This document shows, piece after piece, positions 1 to 7,991 of a stretch of DNA of 59,604 bases. The stretch spans positions 1 through 59,604 of the forward strand of contig CALFXX010000112.1 in assembly GCA_937952975.1 (NCBI GenBank), written 5' to 3'. The notes beneath the pieces are model-generated. The model saw only the letters and a list, made by a program, of their open reading frames with translations. It was not told the DNA's origin and searched no databases. Origin of the DNA: an uncultured Alcaligenaceae bacterium. GTDB lineage: Bacteria > Pseudomonadota > Gammaproteobacteria > Burkholderiales > Burkholderiaceae_B. Each line of letters starts with the position of its first letter. The first letter of the stretch is position 1. The position numbers were made by a program, and so were the translations under genes.

Positions 1-1
1 C

Positions 2-856
2 GTCGCAACAGATACGTCGGCGCAAAGTTTTGTCGATCGTTGGATCATCAGCGAATTGCAATTGCTTGAACAAGAAGTAGCCAAAGGGTTTGCTGATTAT
101 CGCTTTGATAACATTTCTAATGCTCTGTATCACTTTGTATGGGACGAATACTGCGACTGGTATCTTGAGCTTGCCAAGGTACAAATTCAAACAGGGACAC
201 CCGAACAACAACGCTCGACGCGCCGCAGCTTGATTCGGGTACTAGAGGCTGTTTTGCGCCTGCTGCACCCCATCATGCCTTTCATCACCGAAGAGCTCTG
301 GCAAAAGGTATCGCTGGTCGCTGGCAAGCGTGTGGCGACCGATGTCACCAGCATTTCGATTCAACCGTTTCCACAGCCAAACCTTGAAGCAGTCGACCCA
401 GAGGCAACTGCACGTGTGGCGCTATTGAAAGGCCAGATTGAGGCAGTCAGGGCTTTGCGCGGCGAAATGAATCTGTCGCCTGCGGCTCGCGTACCACTGA
501 TTGCCAAAGGCCCCCAAGCAATGCTCACCGAGCACGCTGCTTATGTGGCGGCATTGGCCAAGCTGTCAGGCGTTGAAGTTGTCAACGAACTGCCAGACGA
601 CGGCTCGCCGGTGCAAGTGGTGGGCGATACCCACCTGATGTTGAAGGTCGAAATCGATGTCGCCGCCGAACGCGTTCGCTTAGACAAAGAGATCGCCCGG
701 CTTGCGGGTGAGATTGCGAAAGCGCAAGCAAAACTGTCCAACGAATCGTTTGTTGCACGCGCGCCCGCTGCAGTGGTTGAGCAAGAAAAGCTGCGGGTTG
801 AACAGTTTGGCGACACGCTCAAGCAAGTTCAGGCACAACGCGACAAACTGGGGTAA
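2..856 (+). CDS. valS: Valine--tRNA ligase, C-terminal part (5' end outside window)
   Basis: The open frame enters from the left edge and gives about 284 residues. It charges tRNA-Val in the cytoplasm. What is visible is the end of the class I catalytic region (DRWIISELQ), the helical anticodon-binding domain (for example HPIMPFITEELWQ, near residues 90-100 of the fragment) and the C-terminal coiled coil, about 65 residues rich in E, K, Q and R, which contacts the tRNA in ValRS. The active-site HIGH and KMSKS motifs lie outside the window. The gene is convergent with trmD, and a long hairpin sits between the two. The identification is firm; only the start is missing. Confidence 0.95.
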   Translation, partial: VATDTSAQSFVDRWIISELQLLEQEVAKGFADYRFDNISNALYHFVWDEYCDWYLELAKVQIQTGTPEQQRSTRRSLIRVLEAVLRLLHPIMPFITEELWQKVSLVAGKRVATDVTSISIQPFPQPNLEAVDPEATARVALLKGQIEAVRALRGEMNLSPAARVPLIAKGPQAMLTEHAAYVAALAKLSGVEVVNELPDDGSPVQVVGDTHLMLKVEIDVAAERVRLDKEIARLAGEIAKAQAKLSNESFVARAPAAVVEQEKLRVEQFGDTLKQVQAQRDKLG

Positions 857-866
857 TGCACGCGGA

Positions 867-905
867 GTTCAACGCGCCACGCTAAGATTTAGCGGCGCGT
901 TGAAC
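867..905. terminator. Long hairpin between convergent valS and trmD
   Basis: A 12-bp perfect inverted repeat (867-878 with 894-905) encloses a second 5-bp stem (gctaa/ttagc), so 39 bases fold into one long hairpin 10 bases after the valS stop. There is no clear T-run on either side. It may act as a bidirectional terminator or as a barrier to read-through. A tandem 10-bp repeat (tcgagttgag twice, 971-990) follows, and nothing else is seen up to the trmD stop. Confidence 0.55.
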
Positions 906-1018
906 CGACTAATGAATAGGTTTGCCGACAGTTCGCTTACGCTGTCATCTCAAATATGACTCTCAGCGAGTCGAGTTGAGTCGAGTTGAGTGCTAAGCAG
1001 CGCAACCAGTACAAGCAG

Positions 1019-1792
1019 CTAAGATGCAGTCAACGTCAACAAGTACCGCTCGTCGGCCTTGGTCAATAAGCCGCGAGCGCGTGCCTGGTCTAGTAGGTCT
1101 GGCCGGTTGGCAAGCGTAATGGCGAGTGATTGCTCGCGCCGCCAACGCGCAATGTGGGCATGATTACCCGACAGCAATACCGCGGGCACAGTTTGACCGT
1201 TTAGGGTTTCGGGGCGGGTGTAGTGCGGGCTGTCAAGCAAGCCTGACAAAGAGTCTTGAAAAGAGTCTTGTGCTGACGATTGGTCGTGATTCAGGACGCC
1301 GGGTAGCAGCCTGACTGCCGCATCGATCATGGCTAAGGCAGCGATCTCGCCCCCCGACAAGACAAAATCACCGAGTGACCACTGTTCATCCACATGTTGA
1401 TCAATAAACCGTTGATCAATGCCTTCGTAGCGACCACAAATAAAGATCGCGCCAGACGACTGCGCTAGACGTTGGGCCTGTGCTTGATCAAAGGGTTTAC
1501 CGATTGGTGAGAGCAACACCACGGGAGCTTGTTCTTGCTTAGCTTGCTCTTGCTTGTCTCGCTGAATGCGAACCGCCGACAGCGCGCGGGTTAAAGGCTC
1601 GGCCATCATGACCATGCCGGGCCCACCGCCATAGGGGCGGTCGTCTACCGTGCGATGCACATCTTCGGTGTAATCGCGCGGGCTATGGGTATGCAAAGAC
1701 CAAAGTTGATTGCCGTGTGCGCGCCCCGTTACACCAAGGTCACGCACCACGCTAAACATTTCAGGAAACAGGGTGACAAGATCGATTCGCAT
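1019..1792 (-). CDS. trmD: tRNA (guanine37-N1)-methyltransferase TrmD
   Basis: The 257-residue protein has the usual TrmD length. It methylates G37 next to the anticodon using S-adenosylmethionine and so prevents +1 frameshifting. The trefoil-knot motifs are visible: LSPIGKPF (about 94-101), GRYEGID (120-126) and SLGDFVLSGGE (139-149), followed by the Asp-containing QDS...LDSPHYTRP segment that holds the catalytic aspartate. An insert rich in K, Q, E and A (around 80-89) separates the first two motifs. It is the last gene of rpsP-rimM-trmD, beginning 10 bases after rimM. rplS, which usually follows trmD in this operon, is not there; the convergent valS occupies that place. Confidence 0.96.
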   Translation of the reverse strand: MRIDLVTLFPEMFSVVRDLGVTGRAHGNQLWSLHTHSPRDYTEDVHRTVDDRPYGGGPGMVMMAEPLTRALSAVRIQRDKQEQAKQEQAPVVLLSPIGKPFDQAQAQRLAQSSGAIFICGRYEGIDQRFIDQHVDEQWSLGDFVLSGGEIAALAMIDAAVRLLPGVLNHDQSSAQDSFQDSLSGLLDSPHYTRPETLNGQTVPAVLLSGNHAHIARWRREQSLAITLANRPDLLDQARARGLLTKADERYLLTLTAS

Positions 1793-1802
1793 TGCAGCGA
1801 TT

Positions 1803-2399
1803 CTAAAAGTCTACTGGCCAATCGGTGTCGATTCGACGCGCGGCAATATCAACATGCTGCACGTGTGCGGCCACAAAGGGCACGAGTGTTTCTTGCGGCT
1901 TACCTTTTGCATCGAGTAACGCAAGTGGCTCTGCACCCTCTTGTGCCTGCAGGCGATGTACTTTGAGCAGCGCGTGGGCGCCGTTATCAACGACCTCGTG
2001 TACAACACCGAGCAACCCCTCTTCGCCAAACACCTGACAGCCAACCAAATCAACCCAGTAGAATTCGTCGGTTTGCGCTTTCGGAAAATGTTGCCGCGAC
2101 ACAAACACGGTGTAGCCGCGCAAGCTTTCAGCCAGATCACGCTCGCCCACGCCTTCAAGATCAGCAACGACAGTCGAGCCTTGAGGGCGTACTTGCTTCA
2201 CTTTGTGAGCGACTGGTGCGCCAGGCTTAGCTAAAGGACCAACGGGCGCAACAAGCCACCACACGGGTGCGGCGCGAAGTACAGTACCTTGAGCAGAATG
2301 CGGCTGGATCTTGACCCAACCGCGCACACCATAGGCTGAAATGATCCGACCGAGTTCGATCAGATCATCTGGCGCTGTTGCGGCGCCATCAACAGCCAT
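1803..2399 (-). CDS. rimM: Ribosome maturation factor RimM
   Basis: This 198-residue protein assists assembly of the 30S subunit head by binding ribosomal protein S19. The N-terminal RimM barrel is recognisable from LGRIISAYGVRGWVKI (about 16-31), and the PRC-barrel part includes FYWVDLVGCQVF and the later LVPFVAAHVQHVD segment. It begins 3 bases after the rpsP stop and is followed by trmD, the standard ribosome and tRNA maturation operon. Length and order are normal. Confidence 0.95.
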   Translation of the reverse strand: MAVDGAATAPDDLIELGRIISAYGVRGWVKIQPHSAQGTVLRAAPVWWLVAPVGPLAKPGAPVAHKVKQVRPQGSTVVADLEGVGERDLAESLRGYTVFVSRQHFPKAQTDEFYWVDLVGCQVFGEEGLLGVVHEVVDNGAHALLKVHRLQAQEGAEPLALLDAKGKPQETLVPFVAAHVQHVDIAARRIDTDWPVDF

Positions 2400-2402
2400 C
2401 TA

Positions 2403-2663
2403 TTAAGCCGCTGTCGCGACTTTGGCAGAGAAGTCTTTCACCAAGCGGGCAACCGCTGGAGACAACTGAGCACCAACACCAGTCCAATGATTCACGCGGT
2501 CAAGCGCAATGCGCAGACGCTCTTCGTTTGCATTGGCAACGGGGTTATAAAAACCAACGCGCTCAATGAAACGACCATCACGGCGATCACGAGAATCGGT
2601 CGCTACGAGGTTGTAAAAAGGACGCTTCTTGGAGCCGCCACGGGCCAGGCGAATCACGACCAT
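2403..2663 (-). CDS. rpsP: 30S ribosomal protein S16
   Basis: The 86-residue protein begins MVVIRLARGGSKKRPFYNLV and contains RVGFYNP, both diagnostic of S16, a small basic 16S rRNA-binding protein of the 30S body. It is the first gene of rpsP-rimM-trmD. The ATG has an AAGG-type Shine-Dalgarno about 8 bases upstream, and an extended -10 promoter lies about 35 bases upstream. Length is typical. Confidence 0.96.
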   Translation of the reverse strand: MVVIRLARGGSKKRPFYNLVATDSRDRRDGRFIERVGFYNPVANANEERLRIALDRVNHWTGVGAQLSPAVARLVKDFSAKVATAA

Positions 2664-2698
2664 AGGTAATACCTTGAAAATGTTCAGGAAAGTCTAGC

Positions 2699-2707
2699 AG
2701 TATAGCA
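2699..2707 (-). promoter_or_regulatory. Extended -10 promoter of the rpsP operon
   Basis: On the minus strand the sequence TGCTATACT is a full extended -10 element (TGnTATACT). It would start transcription about 29 bases before the rpsP ATG. No good -35 is seen at 17 bp, which fits an extended -10 promoter. Confidence 0.55.
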
Positions 2708-2730
2708 CCCTTTTGCCGAAAAACCATGGG

Positions 2731-2836
2731 GTCCCGCCTGCGGCTTTTATCAACAGACGAGGGGTGCAACCCCGCTTGCCTTTAACCAAAGAACAGTGGC
2801 CTCGCGCCTTCGACTTTTTACCAACGGACTAGGTGT
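2731..2836. repeat. Diverged direct repeat between rpsP and the tusA-family gene
   Basis: Segment 2731-2765 and segment 2801-2836 align in direct orientation with one indel and about three quarters identity, sharing cgcct, cg, cttttt-like and caac.gac.ag blocks. The second copy runs into the last codons of the tusA-family gene. Between them lies a small ggggt/acccc hairpin (2761-2773). This looks like a local duplication of the 3' end of that gene. Confidence 0.4.
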
Positions 2837-3107
2837 TTGTCGCCACTGGTTTTAGACGTCGCTTCAGGTAATGCGTAACCTGCTCAACCTCATCGACCTG
2901 CGCCAGAAGCTCGTTACCGGTTTGCCGGCAAAAAGCTTGAAAATCGCGCACCGCGCCGCGATCCGTGGTGATCACACGTAAGACGTCTCCGGGCAAGATA
3001 GTGGCAAGTGCCTTTTTTGCCCGCAAGATCGGTAGTGGGCAGGCCAACCCCACCGCGTCAACGGTATGTTGAAACTCGGGGGTGCTGCTGGAAGAAGAAT
3101 CTATCAT
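2829..3107 (-). CDS. TusA-family sulfurtransferase (CPxP protein)
   Basis: The protein has 92 residues, slightly longer than TusA (about 81) owing to a serine-rich N-terminus. It contains the family signature CPLP at residues 23-26 (within VGLACPLPILRAKKAL), in which the cysteine carries a persulfide. Members relay sulfur for tRNA thiolation, molybdenum cofactor or other thiolated products, or serve in sulfur oxidation. The family assignment is clear, but which member this is cannot be told from the sequence: no other sulfur-relay genes are adjacent. It lies about 90 bases downstream of alaS on the same strand and may be cotranscribed with it. Confidence 0.85.
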   Translation of the reverse strand: MIDSSSSSTPEFQHTVDAVGLACPLPILRAKKALATILPGDVLRVITTDRGAVRDFQAFCRQTGNELLAQVDEVEQVTHYLKRRLKPVATNT

Positions 3108-3200
3108 GGTGAACCTTACATGCGTCGTCGGGCTGTTATGAACTAACCACGTTTAACCCTAGGATCGTCGTTCACCTGGGGCGGCACGTGTTTAGTTGTC

Positions 3201-5846
3201 TTAACGCGACTCAGCCCACGCTTTCACGCTAGCCAAAGCGCCTGGCAGTGCGGCCACATCGGTGCCACCACCCATTGCCATATCAGGACGCCCACCGCCC
3301 TTACCCCCAACCTGCGCCGCCACAAAACCGACTAAATCACCGGCTTTGATCTTGCCCGATAAATCAGCAGTCACCCCGCCAACCAAGCTAATCTTGCCAT
3401 CGGCCGAGCGTGCGGCCAGTAGCACCACGGCAGATTTGAGTCGATCTTTAAGCTGATCAACCATTGAACGCAAATCTTTAGGGTCAACGCCCTGCACTTC
3501 TGTCACGAGCAACTTGAAACCAGCGCCGAGTGTAAGGGCCTGATCCGTCAACGCATTGCCTGCGCTTGACGCGAGTTTGGCGCGTGCCTGCTCAAGTTCT
3601 TTTTCAACGCCTTTCAGTTGTTCTTGAAGCAGCGCAATGCGCTCGGGCAACTCAGCGGGCTGTGTTTTGAGTGCTGCAGCGGCGCGCTGTGCGGTCGCGT
3701 TCAGGTTTTGCACCCAAGCCAAAGCGTTGCTGCCTGTCACGGCCTCAATACGCCGCACGCCTGCAGCCACGCCCCCTTCAGACACCACTTTAAATAGGCC
3801 GATATCGCCAGTACGGGCAACGTGAGTGCCGCCACACAATTCGCGTGAAAAGCCGATATCCAGCACGCGCACGGTATCGCCGTATTTTTCGCCAAACAAG
3901 GCCATCGCACCGCCCTTTACCGCGTCGTCATACGACATGACTTGCGCCTGTGCAGCGTTGTTTGCCAGCACCTCGGCATTAACGATCGCTTCGACTTTGG
4001 CGATGTCGGCATCAGAGATCGGTGCATCATGTGCAAAGTCAAAGCGAGTTTTGTCAGCGTCTACCAGCGAACCGCGCTGCTGAACATGGCCACCCAATAC
4101 TTCGCGCAAGGCTTTATGCATCAAGTGTGTGGCCGAGTGATTGCGCACGGTACGCGCGCGATACTCAGTATCAACTTGAGCACTGACTTGCTGCCCAAGC
4201 TTGAGTGTGCCAGCAGTGAGTTTGCCATGATGGCCAAACACATTAGGTTGAATTTTTTGCGTATCAAGCACCGTAAACGAGGCCCCCGCTTGCGCAGCGA
4301 GTAACTGGCCCGTGTCGCCAACCTGACCGCCCGACTCGGCGTAAAACGGCGTGGTATCGAGCACCACGATCGCGTCCTGACCCTCTGACACTTGCTCTAC
4401 CGCAGCGCCACCTACATACAACGCCAACACCTTCGCTTGAGTTTGCAGGTGTTCATAGCCTTCAAACTGCGTCAAAGCACCGTGATACACCAAGCCCTCA
4501 GCCATTTTGAACTTGCCCGCCGCGCGGGCCTGATCACGTTGACGATCCATCGCGGTGTTAAACCCAGCCTCATCGACCTCGACATGACGCTCGCGACAAA
4601 TGTCGGCGGTCAGATCAAAAGGGAACCCATAGGTGTCGTACAGCGTAAACACGGTGTTGCCATCAAGAGTGGGCGACGTTTGACTACCTGGTTGGGCAGC
4701 GGGCAACGCCGCGAGCGCAACATCAAGAATTTTCATACCGTGCTCAAGGGTCTCGCCAAAACGCTCTTCTTCTTGACGCAGCACTTGCTCGACACGACCA
4801 GCCGTTTTTGCCAACTCAGGATAAGCCTGACCCATTTCTTTAACCAGGTCTTTGACCAACAGGTGAAAAAACGGTTTGGTTTGACCCAACTTATAGCCGT
4901 GACGCAGGGCACGGCGCACGATACGGCGCAACACATAGCCTCGCCCTTCGTTACTTGGGATGACGCCATCGACAATCAAAAAGCTGCAGGCACGAATATG
5001 GTCTGCGATCACCTTAAGGGAGTTATTTGCCAAGTCTTTGCAGCCCGTTTCGCGCGCTGCGGCGGCAATCAACGCGACAAACAAATCAATCTCATAATTT
5101 GAGTGCACATGCTGCAACACTGCAGCCAAACGCTCAAGCCCCATCCCGGTGTCGACGCAAGGTTTTGGCAAGGGTGTCAGGGTGCCTGACGCGTCACGCT
5201 CAAACTGCATAAACACGAGGTTCCAGATCTCGATGTAGCGGTCGCCGTCTTCTTCAGGCGAACCAGGAGGCCCGCCCCAAATCTCAGGGCCATGGTCGTA
5301 AAAAATCTCGGTACACGGGCCACACGGACCGGTATCAGCCATTTGCCAAAAATTATCTGAGGCGTAACGCGCACCTTTGTTGTCGCCAATACGAATAATG
5401 CGTTCTGCAGGAACGCCAATCTCGTTTTGCCAGATACCGTACGCTTCATCGTCTTCTTGATAGACGGTGACCCAAAGTTTTTCTTTGGGCAAGGCATACA
5501 CTTCGGTCAACATCGCCCAAGCAAATTTAATGGCATCGTGCTTGAAATAATCGCCAAAACTGAAGTTACCCAACATCTCAAAAAAGGTGTGGTGGCGCGC
5601 TGTGTAGCCAACGTTTTCAAGGTCATTGTGCTTCCCACCGGCACGCACGCTCCGCTGCGAGGACGTGGCACGCGTGTAGGGGCGCGAATCTTTACCCGTA
5701 AAAACGTCTTTAAACTGCACCATCCCCGAATTGGTAAACAATAGGGTTGGATCGTTACCTGGCACCAGTGACGAAGAGGGCACGGCAGTGTGCCCCTGGG
5801 ATTGAAAATATTGCAAAAATTTTTGACGGATTTCAGACGTTTTCAT
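3201..5846 (-). CDS. alaS: Alanine--tRNA ligase
   Basis: The chosen start gives 881 residues beginning MKTSEIRQKFLQYF, matching the E. coli enzyme (876); the frame is open 17 codons further up but that extension is not family-like. The class II catalytic core is at the N-terminus, the editing domain carries the zinc-binding HSATHLMH and CGGTH motifs, and the C-Ala domain ends the protein with the glycine-rich GGKGGGRPDMAMGGG segment. It charges tRNA-Ala and clears mischarged Ser and Gly. A small hairpin (caccg/cggtg, 5879-5894) lies in the leader; E. coli AlaRS represses its own gene at a palindrome, so a similar role here is conceivable but unproven. It lies downstream of the pil locus on the same strand. 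Confidence 0.97.
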   Translation of the reverse strand: MKTSEIRQKFLQYFQSQGHTAVPSSSLVPGNDPTLLFTNSGMVQFKDVFTGKDSRPYTRATSSQRSVRAGGKHNDLENVGYTARHHTFFEMLGNFSFGDYFKHDAIKFAWAMLTEVYALPKEKLWVTVYQEDDEAYGIWQNEIGVPAERIIRIGDNKGARYASDNFWQMADTGPCGPCTEIFYDHGPEIWGGPPGSPEEDGDRYIEIWNLVFMQFERDASGTLTPLPKPCVDTGMGLERLAAVLQHVHSNYEIDLFVALIAAAARETGCKDLANNSLKVIADHIRACSFLIVDGVIPSNEGRGYVLRRIVRRALRHGYKLGQTKPFFHLLVKDLVKEMGQAYPELAKTAGRVEQVLRQEEERFGETLEHGMKILDVALAALPAAQPGSQTSPTLDGNTVFTLYDTYGFPFDLTADICRERHVEVDEAGFNTAMDRQRDQARAAGKFKMAEGLVYHGALTQFEGYEHLQTQAKVLALYVGGAAVEQVSEGQDAIVVLDTTPFYAESGGQVGDTGQLLAAQAGASFTVLDTQKIQPNVFGHHGKLTAGTLKLGQQVSAQVDTEYRARTVRNHSATHLMHKALREVLGGHVQQRGSLVDADKTRFDFAHDAPISDADIAKVEAIVNAEVLANNAAQAQVMSYDDAVKGGAMALFGEKYGDTVRVLDIGFSRELCGGTHVARTGDIGLFKVVSEGGVAAGVRRIEAVTGSNALAWVQNLNATAQRAAAALKTQPAELPERIALLQEQLKGVEKELEQARAKLASSAGNALTDQALTLGAGFKLLVTEVQGVDPKDLRSMVDQLKDRLKSAVVLLAARSADGKISLVGGVTADLSGKIKAGDLVGFVAAQVGGKGGGRPDMAMGGGTDVAALPGALASVKAWAESR

Positions 5847-5916
5847 CGCGCAGCACTGAATGAGTAAGCAGACCATCACACCGTCAACACGGTGCAACCC
5901 TTAAATTCAAGCTTCT

Positions 5917-5922
5917 AGTATA
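5917..5922 (-). promoter_or_regulatory. Possible -10 box of alaS
   Basis: The minus-strand hexamer TATACT lies about 70 bases upstream of the alaS start, in the gap after pilV. No convincing -35 is seen at normal spacing, so this is only a candidate showing that alaS could have its own promoter separate from the pil locus. Confidence 0.3.
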
Positions 5923-5950
5923 AAGGCTCTGCCCAAACCCGACCGCCAAG

Positions 5951-7051
5951 CTAACGCAGGCAGATAAAGCTGCGATATTCACCAGACTCATGCTCTTGAA
6001 AGCGCCAGGCAGAAAACAGCATCGGCGAAAACCCTGCGGGGCAATTACATTGACCGGTTTTGGGATTCACCATATTGACCTGATCGACTTGCCAGGGAAG
6101 GAGCTCCATCAGATGCCGATTACCGTGGCACGAACGCCAACTGTGGGTCAAAAAGACGCCACCGAAACTGGCCCCAGAGAGCTGCCAACGGCCCTGATGG
6201 CAAACCAAGAGGTTGCCCTCGACACCCTTACCGATGAGCCCCGATGCCTCGCAGGCGTTACCTTCGGCAGCCAATGCGCCAACTTGCAGATACTCGCCCG
6301 CCGAAATCCGAGTGCCGGCGCTCACAACCCCTCCAGCCACAATATCTGCCGGTGTCGTCACCCCTTTTGCCGCCTCAAACTTACCCTTTAAAACGGTATC
6401 ACGAAGATCGAATTGCCGAACAAAGTGGGCGTACTGGGTCGAATCGTAAAAACTCAGCGCGGCAATCGTACCGACAGGAAACGCGGTCAGATCAGCGCTT
6501 GGCGGATTAGGCCGATCAATAGCGCCGCCCTTGATTCTGTGCGGCAAAAACGGGTGTACCGAAGCCCCCTGACCTTCGAGCGCAGTCAACAGCTTGCCGA
6601 GCCGATTGGTGTCATTGGCTTGGCGCATCTGCCCGGTCGCGGGTTGAGCCCACACCAGCGCCTCAATTTTGCATCCCCTTGTCAAACATGCGCCCTCGGG
6701 AGGAAACACCCGCACCCCAGCCTCGTAACCCAAGGCAGGTCTGTTTGGAAAACCTTTGGACAAATGTCCGGCCGCGATCAACTCGGAAATTGTTGGGCGC
6801 CAAATATCACGGTAACCAGACCCACTCGGTTCGACCTGAACAATCCCCACTAGCGCGTCAGCCTGCCTCACGAGCATCTGGTCAACTGCCCTTTTGAGCG
6901 TTAACAACCAAACCCCACTGGACTGTGCCGCTGCGTCTTCGGCCTGCTGCATCCAAAAGGATGCCCCCCACAGCGCAAGCAATGACGCCAGAGCCATCGC
7001 AATAATCAACTCGAGTAAAGCAAACCCACCCTCACGTTTAACGGCAACCAT
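5951..7051 (-). CDS. pilV: PilV-type minor pilin (thin-pilus tip adhesin, no shufflon)
   Basis: The start at 7051, two bases after the pilS stop, gives 366 residues with a short leader (MVAVKREGG) and a type IV prepilin cleavage site G/FALLE. The hydrophobic helix that follows is typical of class IV pilins. Length matches R64 PilV (about 360), the minor pilin at the tip of conjugative thin pili that recognises recipient LPS. The middle (about 210-280) has AGGVVSAGTRISAGEYLQVGA-like low-complexity sequence typical of PilV. The C-terminus is Cys-containing (GQCNCPAGF near residue 340) as in the variable receptor-binding end. In R64 this end is switched by the Rci recombinase; here I see only one C-terminus, no alternative segments and no recombinase gene. 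Confidence 0.8.
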   Translation of the reverse strand: MVAVKREGGFALLELIIAMALASLLALWGASFWMQQAEDAAAQSSGVWLLTLKRAVDQMLVRQADALVGIVQVEPSGSGYRDIWRPTISELIAAGHLSKGFPNRPALGYEAGVRVFPPEGACLTRGCKIEALVWAQPATGQMRQANDTNRLGKLLTALEGQGASVHPFLPHRIKGGAIDRPNPPSADLTAFPVGTIAALSFYDSTQYAHFVRQFDLRDTVLKGKFEAAKGVTTPADIVAGGVVSAGTRISAGEYLQVGALAAEGNACEASGLIGKGVEGNLLVCHQGRWQLSGASFGGVFLTHSWRSCHGNRHLMELLPWQVDQVNMVNPKTGQCNCPAGFSPMLFSAWRFQEHESGEYRSFICLR

Positions 7052-7053
7052 GG

Positions 7054-7773
7054 CTAGCGAATCGTAAAAACAAAAGTATTTCGATCGCCGCTTACGCACT
7101 GCGAGTCAGCCAGCATCGGGTTGTAAGGCATATGAGGCTCGGTCAGTGAGTTTTTAACCATCACCGGGCCACTCGCACCAGCAATTGTTACCACCTCAGC
7201 CAGGCGCTGCAAAATCGAAGCGAGCGCCGGGCAGGCGGCTTGATTGACATCATTTAAGGTCAGGGAAAAGGCCGAACCACTCATCCCCCCGGCCACCGCT
7301 TGCGGCTCAACCGAAATAACCCCTCGCCCAGACTGCCCCGTACCGCCCAGGCCGTGCGCAACGGTTGCTCGAGGACCGAACCCCGTCACAGAGACAACGC
7401 TTGACGAGCGCAGCGCATTCGCCAACGTGCCGCTGTCGATCCCAAGGTATGGATTCGCCCCAAACCCATTCGTATTCGCTTTCATACGCGCAACGAAACG
7501 CTGCATTTCTTCAGCGACTCGAGGCACTTTATTTTCAATCACATAGCCTTGAATAGCCGGAATACCGATAATAGCGATCAACATCATGAGCGTTGTCACA
7601 ATCGAAATCTCGATCAACGAAAAACCTTGCTCTGACGCACGGCTTCGCTCAGCATGCCGCCGCGCAAACGCACGGCGTCGTTCAATTTTCGACGTCGCAG
7701 AAAAAACGAAAGGCAGCCAACCAGCCCCCACAGAGGCGAAGGCACGGTCCGTGCCTTTAGAAAATACGTTCAT
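7054..7773 (-). CDS. pilS: PilS-type major prepilin (type IVb), unusually long leader
   Basis: The prepilin motif SEQG/FSLIEISIV is clear, followed by about 170 residues of mature pilin including a C-terminal Cys pair (ACPALA and SQCVSG) that could form the D-region disulfide. It would be the main subunit of the thin pilus. The first good ATG (7773) gives 239 residues with a leader of about 50, rich in R and K near the cleavage site; R64 PilS has a leader of about 23. The frame is open still further upstream, and a GTG or TTG nearer the cleavage site is possible, but none has a good Shine-Dalgarno. An inverted repeat (7739-7757) lies in the leader region. Confidence 0.75.
   Translation of the reverse strand: MNVFSKGTDRAFASVGAGWLPFVFSATSKIERRRAFARRHAERSRASEQGFSLIEISIVTTLMMLIAIIGIPAIQGYVIENKVPRVAEEMQRFVARMKANTNGFGANPYLGIDSGTLANALRSSSVVSVTGFGPRATVAHGLGGTGQSGRGVISVEPQAVAGGMSGSAFSLTLNDVNQAACPALASILQRLAEVVTIAGASGPVMVKNSLTEPHMPYNPMLADSQCVSGDRNTFVFTIR
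7739..7757. repeat. Perfect inverted repeat in the pilS leader region
   Basis: The 19-base sequence is a 9-bp perfect inverted repeat around one central base (aaggcacgg/ccgtgcctt). It lies in the first codons of pilS as annotated, or upstream of pilS if a shorter leader is used. It could be a repressor site or an mRNA hairpin that affects pilin translation. Confidence 0.45.
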
Positions 7774-7922
7774 CGAAAAAGCTCTAAAACAAAGACACAT
7801 CGAAATAGCTCCAAACAAGAGGATTGAATACAAACAAACAGCGTCGCAAAGACAGAAAGAATCGCGGAAGGCTCACGAGATCCTCCTCGAAACCACCGTG
7901 CCCGAGGCTTACGCAAGCAAAA

Positions 7923-7991
7923 AAGAATCAGCCCGCGGAGAAGAATCAACCCGCGAGAAAAATCAACCTGCAAGAAAAATCAACCCGCGTA
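7923..7991. repeat. Four-copy 17-bp tandem repeat at the pilR/pilS junction
   Basis: Four direct copies follow each other: 7923-7940 (18 bp, diverged), 7941-7957, 7958-7974 and 7975-7991. The consensus is about aaaaatcaacccgcgag. The last copy encodes the final residues and stop of PilR; the other three extend into the 206-base gap before pilS. Iteron-like spacing suggests either replication slippage from the pilR end or a protein- or RNA-binding array ahead of the major pilin gene. Confidence 0.7.

Noticed and set aside
702..959. 85-codon forward frame running from inside valS past its stop
   Set aside because: It overlaps the valS coiled coil in another frame and has Arg- and Ser-rich shadow composition with no start signal.
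3141..3197. Inverted repeat aactaaccacgt with acgtgtttagtt between alaS and the tusA-family gene
   Set aside because: The 33-base loop and one mismatch make it a weak structure, and there is no T-run.
7770..7973. 67-codon minus-strand frame between pilR and pilS
   Set aside because: Its N-terminal part is just the 17-bp repeat translated and the rest has no pilin or membrane-protein character or Shine-Dalgarno.
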